NCBI GenBank assembly: GCA_021828285.1
Contig: JAKASG010000002.1
Span: 17,671 to 81,670 of the forward strand
Direction: 5' to 3'
Length of the DNA: 64,000 nt
DNA from: Acidobacteriota bacterium
Lineage (GTDB): Bacteria > Acidobacteriota > Terriglobia > UBA7540
Shown: piece after piece, positions 34,940-44,196 of the stretch
Layout: each line of letters opens with the position of its first letter
Position numbering within the stretch: position 1 is the first letter of the stretch
Position numbers and translations under genes: made by a program
The notes under the pieces: model-generated
What the model was told of the DNA's origin: nothing
Database searches by the model: none
Seen by the model: only the letters and a program-made list of their open reading frames with translations

Positions 34940-37900
34940 ATGGTTTGGGGGTTTTTCAAAAAGTGGACGCCCCGAAGTCTCAACCTGTTTGCGCTGATTG
35001 TTTTCACGTCGCTCCCTGTCTCCGCGCTGCCCACCAATAAAAGCATCTGGGAATTTGACCGTCGCGTCTGGTATGCGCAGAACGGCCTGCCGGATGAAAT
35101 GATCCTGGCCATCACGCAAACGAAAAATGGTTACCTTTGGATTGGAACGCGTGGGGGTTTAGCGCGTTTCGACGGATTCCAGTTCGTCCTGTTTGACCGG
35201 TCGAACACACCTGCGTTTCATGACGATCGAGTTCTTTCTTTGTATGCCGCTCGCAACGGTGACCTCTGGGTTGGCACGGCGGGAGGCGGCGTTGTTCGCT
35301 ACCACGACGGTGTGTTCAAGTCCTTTGGCGAGCAGCAAGGGTTGAGCAACGGCTTCGTGCGCAAGATTTATCAGATGCGTGACGGGCGGCTCCTGGTGGG
35401 TACGGACCACGGCCTGTTTCTGCTCAAAGGCAAGCGATTCGTGCGCCTCGACGGCCGCGACGGCCTGCCCTTCATTTCCGTTCATGCCATCACGGAAGAC
35501 CGCCGTGGACGGCTGTGGGTGGGTGGGTCCGGCCTTTACGTCATTTCTCATCAAAAAGTGAAAAACATCGTGCTGGGCCGGAGCATGGCCAGCGACCAGA
35601 TCAAGTCGGTTTTCCAGTCGAGCGACGGCACGATGTGGATTGGAACCTACGACGGGCTCTATCGCCTCACCCCCAGCGGCAGAATCCTGCACGGACCTTT
35701 CGACAACGACGTTGAGGCGAACATCTGTCAGGACCGCGACGGCAACGTCTGGGTCGGATGGGTGGGGCATGGGCTCAGCCGGTATCGCAAGGGCTCATTT
35801 CGCACCTATCAAGCCCCCGCGATTCTACCTAACAACACCGTCCTTTCCATTTATGTGGATTCGGAAAAGGACCTTTGGGTGGGGACGGAAGACGGCCTTC
35901 TGCGAATCAGCGACACCGGCGTGAGTGTGGTTGAAAACACAGACGGCATTTCACTGGGCAACACGAGCACCATTTATGAAAACGTCAGCACGCTTTATGC
36001 GGCGCCGGATGGCTCTTTGTGGATTGCCGACGGTCACCTTTATCGGATCGAAGGCTGGCGCCTGCTTGCTTATCGCTTGCCGACGTCAGTCCGCAATGTT
36101 GCGATTCGAACCGTCTTTGAAGATTCGAGAGGCGTGTTGTGGATTGGCACGGGAGGCCAGGGACTGGTGGCAATCCCGAAGAACGGCGTTGCTGTCCATT
36201 ACACACGAAAGGAAGGGCTGGTCAACGACTTCATCCGGGCTTTCTGTCAGGACCGCAAAGGAAACCTGTGGATCGGCACGGACGGCGGACTCAGCCGCTG
36301 GAACGGGAAGGAGTTTCGGAACTATACCACGGCCAACGGGCTGGTCTATCCGAGCATCCGCACCATTGTGGAAGACAAGGCCGGATACATCTGGATTGGA
36401 ACCGATGGAGGATTGTGTGTCATCCACGACGGCAAATTCATGAACGATCCGGCGCTCGCTGCATTGCGCAATGACAAAATCTGGGCCATTCGCGAAGACG
36501 GCAGCGGTACATTGTGGCTGGGCACTCGCGACGAAGGTCTTTTCCGTTTGAAGAACGGGGCCTTGTCGCATTACACAACGCGCTGCGGCCTTCCCGACGA
36601 CGATATTTACCAGATTCTCCAGGATCACGCCGGCAACCTCTGGTTCAGCGGGCGGGCAGGCATCTTCCAGATTTCACTCGCCAACCTTAACAGTTCCACG
36701 GGTTGCCAGCCGGGAGCACTTGCACCCACGCTCTACGGCAGTTCGCAAGGATCGGACGTGGGAGAAGTGAACGGCGGAATCCAGCCGGCCGGCTCCGTGA
36801 CGCGCTCGGGCGTATTGTGGTTTCCCACGTCGAAAGGCGCCATCCGCATTGATCCTTCCGAAGTGAACTGGAGCGAAAAACCGCGCACGCTGATTGAATC
36901 CGTGGAGGCCGACGGAAATGACGTCTCTCTCAAATCGCACACACGGATTCCGCCGGGACGCGGGCGCCTGGAAATCAACTACACGGCTCCGAGCCTGCGC
37001 GCGCCTGAACACATTCGCTTCAAATACATGCTGAAAGGTTTTGACAACCAGTGGACCAACGCTTCCACACGCCGCGTGGCTTATTACACCAACCTGCCTC
37101 CGGGCAACTACGAATTCAAGGTGGTCGCCTATTACAATGACGCGCCGAATGAAATGTCTGAAGCCTCATTCCCCTTCACTTGGGAAGCGCGATTCTATCG
37201 GACCTTGTGGTTTGATGCTCTCGTCGTCTTGCTGATTGCCGGGGCGGTGTGGGTGGGGCTGCGCGTGCATTTAGCCCAAACCAAGGCGCGCTACGCTGCC
37301 GTGCTCGCTGAGCGGAGCCGCCTGGCCCGCGAAATGCACGACACGGTCATCCAGGGATGCGTCGGCGTTTCCACGCTGCTTGAGGCGGTCTCCAGCATGC
37401 CGGAGCCCTCTTCAAGTACCGGACAAAGCCTGCTGACTCACGCTCGGGAGGAGATCCGGCAGACTCTCAATGAGGCGCGCCTCGCCATCTGGAACATGCG
37501 TTATACGTCCATGGAGGCGGAGGGCCTTGTTTCAGGGCTTCGGCATCTGGCCCGCAACTTTTCCGCTGAAAAAGAGGTGAACGTCCGGACGGAAGTTTCC
37601 GGGACTCCCTTTTACCTGGAACCGCAGGCGAGCAGCAACCTTCTGTTGATCGCCCGGGAAGCCGTGCGGAACGCGCTGACGCACGCGAACGCTGCAAACG
37701 TCGTCATCCAGGTGGCGTTTGCGGATCACCACGTGCGGATAGAAGTTCAGGATGACGGCCGCGGCTTCGATCCGCAAAACGGTCCGCCGGGAAAAGACGA
37801 ACATTACGGTATCGTCGGCATGCGCGAGCGTGCCGAGGAACTCGGAGGGAAATTTGAAATTGACGCGAAGCCAGGAAAAGGAACACATGTCGTGGTCTCA

Positions 37901-37942
37901 ATTCCAGCCGGAGGACAAAAGCTCCACCGGCAAGCGGACTAA
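34940..37942 (+). CDS. Propeller-type sensor histidine kinase (Reg_prop/Y_Y_Y, HisKA_3)
   Basis: A 1000-residue sensor kinase from the ATG at 34940 (the frame is open from 34814). It has a signal peptide (NLFALIVFTSLPVSA) and about fourteen propeller repeats of the type WIGTRGGLARFDGFQF and WIGTDGGLSRWNGKEF, probably two seven-bladed periplasmic propellers. A Y_Y_Y domain follows (PPGRGRLEINYTAPSL to NLPPGNYEFKVVAYYND), then one membrane helix (ALVVLLIAGAVWVGLRV). The cytoplasmic HisKA_3 region has the phosphoacceptor His in LAREMHDTVIQG, and a HATPase domain follows (DDGRGFDPQNG, GIVGMRERAEELGGKFEI). Such kinases sense carbohydrate fragments in Bacteroidota and Acidobacteriota. It overlaps its response regulator by 56 bases. 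Confidence 0.93.
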   Translation: MVWGFFKKWTPRSLNLFALIVFTSLPVSALPTNKSIWEFDRRVWYAQNGLPDEMILAITQTKNGYLWIGTRGGLARFDGFQFVLFDRSNTPAFHDDRVLSLYAARNGDLWVGTAGGGVVRYHDGVFKSFGEQQGLSNGFVRKIYQMRDGRLLVGTDHGLFLLKGKRFVRLDGRDGLPFISVHAITEDRRGRLWVGGSGLYVISHQKVKNIVLGRSMASDQIKSVFQSSDGTMWIGTYDGLYRLTPSGRILHGPFDNDVEANICQDRDGNVWVGWVGHGLSRYRKGSFRTYQAPAILPNNTVLSIYVDSEKDLWVGTEDGLLRISDTGVSVVENTDGISLGNTSTIYENVSTLYAAPDGSLWIADGHLYRIEGWRLLAYRLPTSVRNVAIRTVFEDSRGVLWIGTGGQGLVAIPKNGVAVHYTRKEGLVNDFIRAFCQDRKGNLWIGTDGGLSRWNGKEFRNYTTANGLVYPSIRTIVEDKAGYIWIGTDGGLCVIHDGKFMNDPALAALRNDKIWAIREDGSGTLWLGTRDEGLFRLKNGALSHYTTRCGLPDDDIYQILQDHAGNLWFSGRAGIFQISLANLNSSTGCQPGALAPTLYGSSQGSDVGEVNGGIQPAGSVTRSGVLWFPTSKGAIRIDPSEVNWSEKPRTLIESVEADGNDVSLKSHTRIPPGRGRLEINYTAPSLRAPEHIRFKYMLKGFDNQWTNASTRRVAYYTNLPPGNYEFKVVAYYNDAPNEMSEASFPFTWEARFYRTLWFDALVVLLIAGAVWVGLRVHLAQTKARYAAVLAERSRLAREMHDTVIQGCVGVSTLLEAVSSMPEPSSSTGQSLLTHAREEIRQTLNEARLAIWNMRYTSMEAEGLVSGLRHLARNFSAEKEVNVRTEVSGTPFYLEPQASSNLLLIAREAVRNALTHANAANVVIQVAFADHHVRIEVQDDGRGFDPQNGPPGKDEHYGIVGMRERAEELGGKFEIDAKPGKGTHVVVSIPAGGQKLHRQAD

Positions 37943-38561
37943 GGCGAAAATCCGCGTGATGGTGGTGGATGACCATCCGGTTGTCCAGTTGGGCCTTGCC
38001 GCCATTGTGAATGCCCAGACGGACATGACCGTGGTGGCGCAGGCGGAATCCGGAGAAGCGGCGGTGCAATTGTTCCACCAGCATCGGCCGGACCTGATCC
38101 TGATGGATTTGCGCCTGCCCACCATGAGCGGAGCGGAAGCCATCCGCCTGATCCGGAAAGAGTCGAAGGAAACTCGCTTTATCGCCCTCACGACTTACGA
38201 CGGTGATGAGGACATCTTCACAGCGCTCAACGCCGGCGCGCAGGCCTATCTGCTGAAAGGCATGTCACAATACGAACTGGTGAGCGCCATCCGCAGAGTC
38301 CACGCGGGCCACCAATACATCCCCGAGCGCGTTTCAAAGGTTCTTGCGGAGCGACCCGCATGCTTCCGCCTGAGCGCACGCGAGCTGGAAGTGCTGCAAT
38401 TGATTGTCAAGGGGCTGAGCAACAAGGAGATTGCACACTCGCTGAAGATCACCGAAGGCACGGTGAAGTGGCACATCAACATCATTCTGGGACTGCTCAA
38501 CGTGAATGACCGCACGCAGGCCGCCGTCGCCGCGCTGCAACGGGGCATCATCCATTTCTAG
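37887..38561 (+). CDS. NarL/FixJ-family response regulator
   Basis: Cognate regulator of the propeller kinase. The ATG at 37887 (MSWSQFQPEDKSS) follows AGGAAAAGG and gives 224 residues. The receiver domain has VMVVDDHPVVQLGLA, the phospho-acceptor Asp in ILMDLRLPTMSG and the conserved Lys in YLLKGMSQYEL. The LuxR-type helix-turn-helix is LSARELEVLQLIVKGLSNKE then IAHSLKITEGTVKWHI. It is convergent with the GH2 gene, 33 bases away, and is a good candidate to control the adjacent glycosidase and receptor genes. Confidence 0.93.
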   Translation: MSWSQFQPEDKSSTGKRTKAKIRVMVVDDHPVVQLGLAAIVNAQTDMTVVAQAESGEAAVQLFHQHRPDLILMDLRLPTMSGAEAIRLIRKESKETRFIALTTYDGDEDIFTALNAGAQAYLLKGMSQYELVSAIRRVHAGHQYIPERVSKVLAERPACFRLSARELEVLQLIVKGLSNKEIAHSLKITEGTVKWHINIILGLLNVNDRTQAAVAALQRGIIHF

Positions 38562-38594
38562 AGTTGCTTTCACGCTGGACAAAGGCACGCCGGC

Positions 38595-40763
38595 TCAGTC
38601 ACCGCGGCAGCGCCACAGGCCCAGGCGCCAGATAGGCGGCCGCCACCAGCACGTTCCCTTCGCGGCCAAAAATCCAGTGGGCCGGTAGAGCCAGAGGTGA
38701 AGCGTTAGGCCGCGGGACTTTGCAGGAGGCTGCCAGTTTTTTACCAGCGAGAAGGGTGGGCCGATATCCGGCAGCGACTGCTTGCCCGCGCCTACCTCCC
38801 GGCCGCGCGAATTCACCACTTGCCACACCGCTTGATAATGGTCAAGAGAGTAAGAAGGGATGTGGAGTGGCCCGCGACGCTCGATGACGGCGCTGAATCC
38901 CGCCGGCGGGGAAACCGTTGTTTCGCCCTTCGGCCAGGTCATCTGGATATCGATTTTCGCCGGCGCGTTATCCCTTCGGAAAGCGTAATAGATGGGTTGG
39001 CGCTGGCGATTCCGGTTTACAAAGAAGCTTCCGAACGTAAAGGGCGGAGAGGGTATTGGGACCGTCAACTTAGTGCGCCGTGGAAACGCATGGGAGCGGT
39101 AAGGCGCATAGGCCCAGTAAAGCACTCCCGCAATCCAGGGATATTTGCCGAACAGTGACAGCTCTTTGCCGATGCTTTCGTCGCGAAAGCGCCGCGCCTC
39201 TTTGGGATTGCGGGTGAGCGGCATGTAAGGAGCGGTTTCCGAGATGATGACCATCTTGTTCGGATAATCGCTGCCGATTTTCCGGATCAGACTCGGAAGA
39301 ACCTTTTCCGTGCCGTGTCCGGAGCCGTAGTATTCATTCCACATCACGAAGTCCGCATAACTCGCCGCATTGTCGCGGGGATTCTTGACGAGCGGCAGAA
39401 GGTCGTCCGCATAGGTCACGTAGCGTGACGGATCGAGCGACTTGATGTAGCGGTACATCGTCTTGAAGTAGGCGACGCCTTGCGGAGTATCGGTCGCGCT
39501 CTCATTGCAGACACTCCAGGCGAAGATGCTCGGGTGGTTGCCGTCCTGTTCAATCACCTCGTGCATCATCTGCTTGGCCAATGCAATGACTTTGGGATTC
39601 GCGAATTGGCCGGCGCTGAAGTGCCAGAGGGGGATTTCCGGGATCAGCAGAATGCCGTGCCGGTCCGCGAAATCGTAGATGAGCGGGTTTTGAGGGTAAT
39701 GAACGGGGCGCGTAAGCGTAACCTGAAGCTTCTTCATGTCGTCGAAATCGTGCAGGATCGTGCCTTCGGTTTCCGCCAGGCCCTCCCAGGGCGAATCCTC
39801 GTGCCGGTCAATGCCCGTGAGACGAACGATTTGGGCGTTGAGGTAAAGCTTGCGGTCGCGAATGACGAGGGTGCGCACGCCAAAGTTGTCCGTCCGCGAA
39901 TCGAGCACTTCTCCGCGATGCCCTGTGAGCACGGCCTCCATGCGATAGAGGTTCGGATTGTCAAAGCTCCAGAGCTTGACGGCGTGAAGGTTGAGTTTGA
40001 GGGTGACGACTTTCTTCCCCGGCGGCAATAGGACCGGCTGCACGGAAGTCGCCGCGACATCACCCCGGGGCCCGAGAACCTTGAGCGACAGCCGCGCATG
40101 GGCCGCGCTCAAGGCGTAGTTTTCAACATGCAAGTGATCGGTGACCGTTGCGCCGGTCCCGGAGACGGTGCTGAGAATCTGCTGCCATCGCACCAGTTGC
40201 GGCGCGCTGACCTTGAGCCAGACAGGGCGGACGATCCCGCCGTCGGGCCACCAGTCATACCAGGTTCCGACCCTGTGGTTGCCTCGCATCGCCCAGCCCG
40301 GAATGGTCGTGACGCCGGGCTGATTGTCGATTTCGACGGCTAGTTGGTTGACCGGTTTGAGGTAGGGCGTGAGGTTGAAATAGTAGCTGGTGTAGCCGCC
40401 CGGGTGGCTGCCCAGCTCGGTTCCGTTCAGCCAGACGTGTGAACTGTAGAACGTGGCGCCAAAATGAATTTCCACGCGCTCCTCACGTGTGAGAGCCGGA
40501 AAAGTGAACGTCTTGAAGTACCAGGCATGGCCGACATAATAGTAATATTTCCGTATGATGCTCCAGGTTCCGGGTACGCGGACCATCGTCGTGCCCTCGG
40601 GCTTTGCTTTTGTCCAGCCTTCCGACCCGCCTTGGTTTGAAGGGTCCGTTTTGAATTGCCAGTAGCCGTCGAGGTTAACGCGCGTGGATGCAAAGGCCAT
40701 GGAACATCCCACGAAGATCAGGCCGGCAAGAAGACTTGTCCGCTTGAGCCACTGGCTTTTCAT
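38595..40763 (-). CDS. Exported glycoside hydrolase family 2 (beta-galactosidase/beta-glucuronidase-like)
   Basis: The ATG at 40763 gives MKSQWLKRTSLLAGLIF followed by VGCSMAFAS, a signal peptide, possibly a lipoprotein with Cys in the VGCS lipobox. The order is GH2 sugar-binding domain (VHIGA-like region VEIHFGATFYSSHVWLNG), Ig-like domain and TIM barrel. The acid/base Glu lies in IFAWSVCNESATD and the nucleophile in MVIISETAPYMP. The 722-residue product ends with an odd Trp/Arg-rich tail (TCWWRPPIWRLGLWRCRGD), which may reflect a late frameshift. With the neighbouring GH53 gene, beta-galactosidase activity on galactan oligomers is the most economical guess. Confidence 0.88.
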   Translation of the reverse strand: MKSQWLKRTSLLAGLIFVGCSMAFASTRVNLDGYWQFKTDPSNQGGSEGWTKAKPEGTTMVRVPGTWSIIRKYYYYVGHAWYFKTFTFPALTREERVEIHFGATFYSSHVWLNGTELGSHPGGYTSYYFNLTPYLKPVNQLAVEIDNQPGVTTIPGWAMRGNHRVGTWYDWWPDGGIVRPVWLKVSAPQLVRWQQILSTVSGTGATVTDHLHVENYALSAAHARLSLKVLGPRGDVAATSVQPVLLPPGKKVVTLKLNLHAVKLWSFDNPNLYRMEAVLTGHRGEVLDSRTDNFGVRTLVIRDRKLYLNAQIVRLTGIDRHEDSPWEGLAETEGTILHDFDDMKKLQVTLTRPVHYPQNPLIYDFADRHGILLIPEIPLWHFSAGQFANPKVIALAKQMMHEVIEQDGNHPSIFAWSVCNESATDTPQGVAYFKTMYRYIKSLDPSRYVTYADDLLPLVKNPRDNAASYADFVMWNEYYGSGHGTEKVLPSLIRKIGSDYPNKMVIISETAPYMPLTRNPKEARRFRDESIGKELSLFGKYPWIAGVLYWAYAPYRSHAFPRRTKLTVPIPSPPFTFGSFFVNRNRQRQPIYYAFRRDNAPAKIDIQMTWPKGETTVSPPAGFSAVIERRGPLHIPSYSLDHYQAVWQVVNSRGREVGAGKQSLPDIGPPFSLVKNWQPPAKSRGLTLHLWLYRPTGFLAAKGTCWWRPPIWRLGLWRCRGD

Positions 40764-40846
40764 CCTCGATTCAAAATGCACTGCCTGCCTCCTGATCACA
40801 ATGATTTGGTCTCGCACCGAAGTGCGCCGTCATGCCTCGGTCAGCG

Positions 40847-41149
40847 TCACCCGTTACTCCGGAGAAGCGGTGATCCTGCGTATCTCGGCAATCTGCCCGT
40901 CAGGCGGGAATGCGAGCCGGGCGGCCCTCGGAATATAAACGGGAGCGCCTTCCGCTGCCTGGCGCAATTCCATTGACGCGAATCCGCCCGTTCTCCGGCG
41001 TCAGCGGGTCTTGCCGTATTTCGGGCTGCCGGCAGGCGCTGCGGAGCTGGCTCCGTAAGGCTACCTGCCAGGCCGGTGCCCACAGCCGCTTGCAGGAACT
41101 CGCGGCGCGTGCGCTTCTTTCCTTGTTCCTCTTTCATGTTTTTGAACAA
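40847..41149 (-). pseudogene. Remnant of a Tat-exported protein gene
   Basis: The first 30 residues are a clean twin-arginine signal (KRTRREFLQAAVGTGLAGS), but the frame then becomes Arg/Pro-rich without domain character and stops after 100 codons. A second frame from about 41010 reads DPLTPENGRIRVNGIAPGSG and a third ends GQIAEIRRITASPE, suggesting frameshifts and an internal deletion. It lies between the GH53 and GH2 genes, where a further secreted hydrolase might be expected. Confidence 0.4.
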
Positions 41150-41182
41150 AAACCAGGATCCCTATCCCGCGAACCTTGCCGG

Positions 41183-42346
41183 CTATCTTCGCGTGTACTC
41201 GTCAAACACAGTGATCGCCGGAAGCGCGTTCCCTGAATCGCCAAAGAGTCCGCGGACCCTGAGCGGCGTATTGGCGGGCACGGCAGGCTCCCACCAGAAG
41301 AGGCCTTTGCCCAGGTTGTCCGGAGTGTCCAGAACGGTCCGGTAAACCGCTTGGAGAAATTCCTTTTGTCCCGCGGGCGTCATGGGAAACGGCGGAGGTC
41401 CCAGATGGAAATGCGGCTTGAAGTTCTTGAGTTTCGGGTGCTCCTTCAAAAACTTGGCGGGAATGTGAAATTGCAGCTTTTTCCACGGGTATGCGACTTC
41501 AGCCAGGATGATGGGCTTGTGAAAGGTGGTCGCCGTCATGTAAAGGTTGTACCGCAGGGCGTTCAAGCTTCCCTGCCACCACGGGTAATAGGATTCGCCG
41601 ATCACGTCATAGTGAACGCGATATTTCGCCAAGTGGTCGAAGAAGTAATGGGTCGCTTTCCAGTCTCCGCCGCGGTCAATGTGAATCATGATTTGCGGCC
41701 GCGGTTCATTTCCGTGGCCGGCATCCACGCCGTTGATTCCGGCCTTGAGCAGGTCCGTGAACTGTTTCCAGTTTGCCGGCAGCTTGCCGTCCGGCCACAA
41801 CATGCCGTTGGTAATCTCATTGCCGATCTGCACCATATCGGGCAGAACGCCGGCCTTGCGTAAGGCTTCGATGGTGTTGCGGGTATAGGTAAAGACTTGT
41901 TCAACGAGCTGCTCGTGGTTCATTCCCGACCAGGCTTTCGGAGTGATCTGATGACCCGGGTCCGCCCAGGTGTCGGAATAATGAAGGTCCAGCAGAAATT
42001 TGAACCCTAGCTTTTTAGCCGCTTGGGCGGAAGCGATTGTGTAGGCCAGATTGTTCGGGAGCTTCGTCGGATTGACAAAAAGCCTTAAACGGATCCAGTT
42101 GTAACCGTGGTCCTTGAGGATTTGGAGAACGGGCATCGCCTTGCCGTTGTCCTTGAACACGGTCCCTTCATCTGTCGCCTGCTTTGCAAAAGATACATCC
42201 GCGCCGATGATATATTGAGCGCGCGCGGCCGGCACAATCATTAGGACGAGAAGAACCCCGAAGGTTGCTATGCCGAGCCCACGCGAGAACGTTCTTCGGC
42301 AGGTCAAGGTCCGGTGCTTCGAACGGCTTTGCGGATTCTCATTCAT
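41183..42346 (-). CDS. Exported arabinogalactan endo-beta-1,4-galactanase (GH53)
   Basis: The ATG at 42346 has GGGGAGGACC upstream and yields MNENPQSRSKHRTLT and 387 residues with a signal peptide (IATFGVLLVLMIVPAARA). The GH53 barrel shows YIIGADVSFAKQATDEGTVF, WIRLRLFVNP, LLDLHYSDTWADPGHQ, the acid/base Glu in VQIGNEITNGMLWP and the nucleophile Glu in IILAEVAYPW. The expected reaction is endo-cleavage of beta-1,4-galactan side chains of pectin, outside the cytoplasm. Confidence 0.93.
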   Translation of the reverse strand: MNENPQSRSKHRTLTCRRTFSRGLGIATFGVLLVLMIVPAARAQYIIGADVSFAKQATDEGTVFKDNGKAMPVLQILKDHGYNWIRLRLFVNPTKLPNNLAYTIASAQAAKKLGFKFLLDLHYSDTWADPGHQITPKAWSGMNHEQLVEQVFTYTRNTIEALRKAGVLPDMVQIGNEITNGMLWPDGKLPANWKQFTDLLKAGINGVDAGHGNEPRPQIMIHIDRGGDWKATHYFFDHLAKYRVHYDVIGESYYPWWQGSLNALRYNLYMTATTFHKPIILAEVAYPWKKLQFHIPAKFLKEHPKLKNFKPHFHLGPPPFPMTPAGQKEFLQAVYRTVLDTPDNLGKGLFWWEPAVPANTPLRVRGLFGDSGNALPAITVFDEYTRR

Positions 42347-42689
42347 GCTGGTCCTCCCCTGTTCAAATCGGTCGCCGCGTACCCATCGCTCCAGACGGGA
42401 CTCAACCGCCAGGCGGCCGGATGGCGGTAGGAATTGGCAAAAAAGCTGGCCGTGACCTTGCCCTCCGGCCACGAACGCTGCGGCTGACGCTGCGCGAAAT
42501 CGCAGCGGTCAGAAAAGCGGATGGGCGAATGCCCCCGTCCTCATTTGATCGGACCGTCCCACCGAAGCCCAATCGTGCAAAGACCTCCGGGCAGTCGAGG
42601 GCCTTAGTGGATGGGTGCTTCGAACGGTCCGAAACGTATTTCGTGCCAGAGGCTGCAACTTGAACAGGTAACGGCTCGAACCCGAGGCG
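42347..42689. other. Gap upstream of the GH53 gene
   Basis: Holds the GH53 ribosome site at its left end. I see no gene, convincing promoter or strong hairpin in the rest; it must contain the end of the TPR transcript or the GH53 leader. Confidence 0.5.
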
Positions 42690-44021
42690 CTAATGAGCAG
42701 TCCCTGAAAGCTCCTCGTCCAAGGTCAGCGATCGCTTGTTCATCTGCCTGTAGAGTTGCCGTACCTGGGATTTGGCCGCCCTGATTTCCTGAAACATTTT
42801 CATCTCATGGCTCGCCTTATCCAGCATGTTCAAATTCCTATACGCCATCCCCAGCTGATAGCGTGCTTGGCCGTTCAGGGGCGCGGATTTGACCGCTTCG
42901 CGCAGGTATTTGACCGCCTCTTGCGGGTTTCCTTCATTCATCAGTACTTTCCCGAGCCCTAATTGCGCCTGGGTGTTCCCGTGGTCCAACGCATAGGCGC
43001 GATCGAAGTGAGCGTAAGCGCTCTTCAGGTGATCCTGCAGGAAAGCAATCTGACCGAGGAGGCATTCGATGCTTGGGCTGTCCCCATCCATCTTCATGGC
43101 GACCTCGAACTGCTTCTGCGCCGCCGCTTGTGCGGCCGGATCTTGGGGAGATGCGGCCAGAATCGCCTCGCCCAACTCAAAACGCACGCCGGGCAAACTC
43201 GGGTCGGCCTTCAATGTCTTTTCGTAGTACTTGATGGCGCCCTGGAGATCCCCGTTATTCACCAACCGCTCGGCGATCACTTCTTCCATGCGCGCCGAAT
43301 GGGGCGCTAAAAGCGCCAGCTTGTTCAGCGTGTCGTCGGCCAGGTCGTAATAGACTCGTTGCGCGAGGTACAAGACCTCGATATTGTCAGGCGCAAGACC
43401 CACGAGCGACTGCATCACCGCGGCGGCGCGGTTGAGGCTCCCTTGCCGGTAGTAGGTGTCCGCCAGTTCAAGCCCCACCTGGATACGCACGTTCTTCTCT
43501 TTCACTTTGGGGTACGCTTTCGCAAGTAACGCCAATCCCGAACTCTTCCCCATTCTTATTTCGCACATCCCCAGCAACGCCTGCGTCTTCGCGAGGGAAG
43601 GATCGAGGGAGAGAGCTTTGCGAAAATATCCTGCAGCGTGCTGAACCCCCCCCTGAAAGAACGTGATGATCCCCAGGTTTGTGTAAGCTTCCGTGTTCCT
43701 GGGGTCCAGGGCAATAACCTTGCGAAAATCCGCTTCAGCCGCTCCGGGGTTCTTCGCCCTAAGCGCCGCCTCGCCGCGCTCAAGATACTTTTTAGCCTCA
43801 GAGGCAAGGGGAGGTGAAGATTGACCTCTCAAACTTGAGAGAGAGAAGGTGGCAATGGAAACGACCACGGCGATCCGACCGGCATGGGTTCTGAAACCGC
43901 CAAATGGCTGTTGGATGGTCCTTCGAGAAGGCCTCGGCAAGCGGGCCACTCGACGGACCGTCAAAGAACTGATAAGTGTTCGCAACTCACGAAAGTTTCT
44001 GAAATCGGGCCACAGTGGCAT
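42690..44021 (-). CDS. Exported TPR-repeat protein
   Basis: A 443-residue protein with a basic N-terminus and a hydrophobic segment (IAVVVSIATFSLSSLRGQ) that probably directs export. It is followed by about nine tetratricopeptide units, for example AEADFRKVIALDPRNTEAYT, HFDRAYALDHGNTQAQLGLG and AVKYLREAVKSAPLNGQARY. It lies between the GH53 and TonB-dependent receptor genes on the same strand. A scaffold or binding role in the same locus is likely; SusD is also helical-repeat-based, but no SusD signature is seen. Confidence 0.82.
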   Translation of the reverse strand: MPLWPDFRNFRELRTLISSLTVRRVARLPRPSRRTIQQPFGGFRTHAGRIAVVVSIATFSLSSLRGQSSPPLASEAKKYLERGEAALRAKNPGAAEADFRKVIALDPRNTEAYTNLGIITFFQGGVQHAAGYFRKALSLDPSLAKTQALLGMCEIRMGKSSGLALLAKAYPKVKEKNVRIQVGLELADTYYRQGSLNRAAAVMQSLVGLAPDNIEVLYLAQRVYYDLADDTLNKLALLAPHSARMEEVIAERLVNNGDLQGAIKYYEKTLKADPSLPGVRFELGEAILAASPQDPAAQAAAQKQFEVAMKMDGDSPSIECLLGQIAFLQDHLKSAYAHFDRAYALDHGNTQAQLGLGKVLMNEGNPQEAVKYLREAVKSAPLNGQARYQLGMAYRNLNMLDKASHEMKMFQEIRAAKSQVRQLYRQMNKRSLTLDEELSGTAH

Positions 44022-44110
44022 TCTGGAAAGCTTTCATGCGAATTTCGGTCTTCCAGATTGTAGAGACTCGGGCAGATCCACGCAACACATTAACCTCAAG
44101 GAGTTCTGAG

Positions 44111-44148
44111 GCCCCAGGACAAACCGGAGATGGAGTCTGTCCTGGGGC
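44111..44148 (-). terminator. Perfect 11-bp hairpin between receptor and TPR genes
   Basis: GCCCCAGGACA (44111-44121) and TGTCCTGGGGC (44138-44148) are exact inverted repeats with a 16-base loop, starting 48 bases after the receptor stop codon. There is no T-run on either side, so it may attenuate or protect mRNA ends rather than be a classical terminator. Confidence 0.45.
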
Positions 44149-44196
44149 TGGCCGCCACAACTCTCCGCCGTCCTCCCACCAACAGGAAGCGCGAGG

